Shown: positions 6,120-7,006 of the stretch, in pieces
Layout of the letters: each line of letters starts with the position of its first letter
Position numbering within the stretch: position 1 is the stretch's first letter
From: an uncultured Alphaproteobacteria bacterium
GTDB taxonomy: Bacteria > Pseudomonadota > Alphaproteobacteria > Caulobacterales > Hyphomonadaceae
Length of the DNA: 7,006 nucleotides
Direction of reading: 5' to 3'
Assembly: GCA_903831485.1 (NCBI GenBank)
Contig: CAIKXW010000144.1
Coordinates: 1-7,006 of the forward strand
Notes under the pieces: model-generated
The model's input: only the letters and a program-made list of their open reading frames with translations
The model's database searches: none
Told to the model about the DNA's origin: nothing
Made by a program: the position numbers and the translations under genes

Positions 6120-6494
6120 TCACGTCGCCGCGCAACTCACCTCGAACCTGAGCAGCGTGTAATCCTTCCGCGCATAGGTCTCACGCACGCCAGATACGTT
6201 CAGGATCCCGCAAGTCGCGCCATCGCGCGTCCACGTCTCGCCGGTCTGCGTCGTCTCAACCTTGCGCCAGCCGAGCGTTTCAAGCGCCGCAACATACCGC
6301 GTCATCGGATCATCCAGCGGCGCAAGCACGCAGTCCGCATTCGGCGTCGTGTCCTCCAGCCCGTCATCCGCACACAACTTCCAGCGATCGCCCGCCGCAA
6401 CGGTAAGATCGAGCTTGCCCGGCAGGATCGGCGTGTCAGGCGCGGCGCATGCAGCGAGCAACAAACTCAAGATCGCAAGTGTCCGCCTCATCAT
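6120..6494 (-). CDS. Small cysteine-rich lipoprotein of unknown function
   Basis: The 124-residue product starts with a lipoprotein signal peptide: basic MMRR, a hydrophobic stretch at 5-15, and lipobox LAAC with the lipidated cysteine at 16. The mature part has four more cysteines (41, 55, 95, 121), an even number that would suit two disulfides in the periplasm. I do not recognise the family. The start is one of two adjacent ATGs: 6494, which directly follows the vapC TGA with no base between, or 6491. No clear Shine-Dalgarno is visible, so it is probably translated by ribosomes that finish vapC. The GFA gene follows after 60 bases. A lipoprotein is not a usual component of a VapBC operon. 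The gene call and signal are secure; the role is unknown. Confidence 0.85.
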   Translation of the reverse strand: MMRRTLAILSLLLAACAAPDTPILPGKLDLTVAAGDRWKLCADDGLEDTTPNADCVLAPLDDPMTRYVAALETLGWRKVETTQTGETWTRDGATCGILNVSGVRETYARKDYTLLRFEVSCAAT

Positions 6495-6863
6495 TCAGGG
6501 CCCGGCGAAGCAGACGCCGAGCGCGGCCGCAACCAATGCAAGCTTGGTGTCTTTGGTCCATATCGTGACCGGCTTACCGAGCATTGCGGAGGCAAGCAGG
6601 TGCGCATCCGAGTAACCGATCCCGCGCGAGAAGATGCGACGCGACTCAATGAAGACCATCACCTCCGCATCCGTCGCCAACGGTGCTCGCGGAAGATTGC
6701 CAAGATCCAACAGGGTCTTTGTGCGATCCCGAAGCGATCCCAACGCAAGCTCGCCGAGCACATGGTCGTGCATGACGATCGACCTTGCGTCGAGCATCTC
6801 GTCAAGACCGTCAAGCGTACCTCGAAAATGGTCGATCCACACGGATGAGTCTGCGAGGACCAT
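6495..6863 (-). CDS. vapC: VapC-type PIN-domain toxin ribonuclease
   Basis: VapC toxins are Mg2+-dependent endoribonucleases that cut tRNA or rRNA and are held inactive by VapB. The 122-residue protein has the four acidic PIN residues in place: Asp5 in LADSSVWIDHF, Glu38 in VLGELALGSL, Asp86 in GYSDAHLLAS and Asp105 in IWTKDTKL. Length and motif order are typical of a complete, probably active toxin. The ATG at 6863 lies 9 bases after the stop of the antitoxin reading frame, the usual antitoxin-then-toxin arrangement with likely translational coupling. The vapC TGA (6497-6495) is immediately followed by the ATG of the lipoprotein gene. Such pairs are normally repressed by VapB bound to their own promoter, which would lie outside this window. 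The cellular RNA target cannot be read from the sequence. Confidence 0.93.
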   Translation of the reverse strand: MVLADSSVWIDHFRGTLDGLDEMLDARSIVMHDHVLGELALGSLRDRTKTLLDLGNLPRAPLATDAEVMVFIESRRIFSRGIGYSDAHLLASAMLGKPVTIWTKDTKLALVAAALGVCFAGP

Positions 6864-6872
6864 GGCCGATGC

Positions 6873-7006
6873 CTACCCGCCCGGTCGACGCCGGGGAGCA
6901 GCCTCCGCCTTGGGATCATATCCTTTCAACCGCGCCAGCCGCCTCGCGCTCTCACGCTCAATAAGCGCCTTGAGCGCCTCGCGCACCAGAGCGGGTCGCT
7001 CTTCGA
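6873..7006 (-). CDS. vapB: VapB-type antitoxin, C-terminal part (partial)
   Basis: A reading frame open from the right edge ends at TAG (6875-6873), 9 bases before the vapC start. It encodes 43 visible residues: EERPALVREAL, then KALIERESARRLARLKGYDP, ending in the basic tail APRRRPGG. The ALVREALKALIERESARRLARL stretch is the amphipathic helix and toxin-binding region of the VapB family that begins with a ribbon-helix-helix-like DNA-binding half. That N-terminal half is beyond the window. VapB neutralises VapC and represses the operon. The match of this tail and its place before a PIN toxin make the assignment firm despite the truncation. Confidence 0.85.
   Translation of the reverse strand, partial: EERPALVREALKALIERESARRLARLKGYDPKAEAAPRRRPGG

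Noticed and set aside
5676..6848. 390-codon plus-strand open frame
   Set aside because: It lies antisense to the GFA, lipoprotein and vapC genes. The product is extremely Arg/His-rich with no domain, as expected of an antisense frame in GC-rich DNA.
1..7006. CRISPR arrays, tRNA or rRNA genes, transposases, phage or known defence systems other than vapBC
   Set aside because: Reading both strands I found no regularly spaced repeats, no RNA gene signatures and no proteins of these classes.

Overview
The window is GC-rich, densely coding bacterial DNA, most likely from an alphaproteobacterium. The best evidence is the trpA-accD pair with folC nearby (the usual alphaproteobacterial order is trpF-trpB-trpA-accD-folC), an AccD that has lost most of its zinc-ribbon cysteines as in Rhizobium-type AccD, and a TTAA-N7-TTAACCAT site of the CtrA type. 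Caulobacterales/Hyphomonadaceae is my best guess at the family, but that is inference from protein flavour. Nine genes are visible: eight on the minus strand and one on the plus strand.

Layout, read right to left in the direction of most transcription. At 7006-6495 is a type II toxin-antitoxin pair: the C-terminal part of a VapB antitoxin, cut by the window edge, and a complete VapC PIN-domain ribonuclease. The vapC stop codon touches the start of a small cysteine-rich lipoprotein gene (6494-6120). Next come a short GFA/CENP-V zinc-domain protein (6059-5709) and a 495-residue fusion of an ApbE-type FAD:protein FMN transferase with a DUF2271 domain (5701-4214). A 171-base gap leads to trpA (4042-3218) and accD (3206-2313). 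These two are only 11 bases apart, and accD uses a TTG start. A strong hairpin terminator (2265-2290) closes the accD transcript.

Between accD and folC, which are usually adjacent, lies an insertion of about 2 kb. It holds a plus-strand alpha/beta-hydrolase lipoprotein (1108-2241) and a minus-strand lipoprotein of unknown function (879-373), divergently transcribed from a shared 228-base region. The window ends inside the N-terminal part of folC (278-1).

Functionally, trpA (last step of tryptophan synthesis), accD (malonyl-CoA formation) and folC (folate polyglutamylation) are housekeeping genes. The genes around them look accessory: a toxin-antitoxin pair, three envelope lipoproteins, a GFA protein and an ApbE-DUF2271 flavinyltransferase-like protein. 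I see no rRNA, tRNA, CRISPR array, insertion sequence or phage gene, and no gene-free stretch longer than 300 bases. The points most worth a second look are the ApbE-DUF2271 fusion without an export signal, the CtrA-type box inside trpA, the abutting vapC and lipoprotein genes, and the two breaks in the trpB-trpA-accD-folC order.
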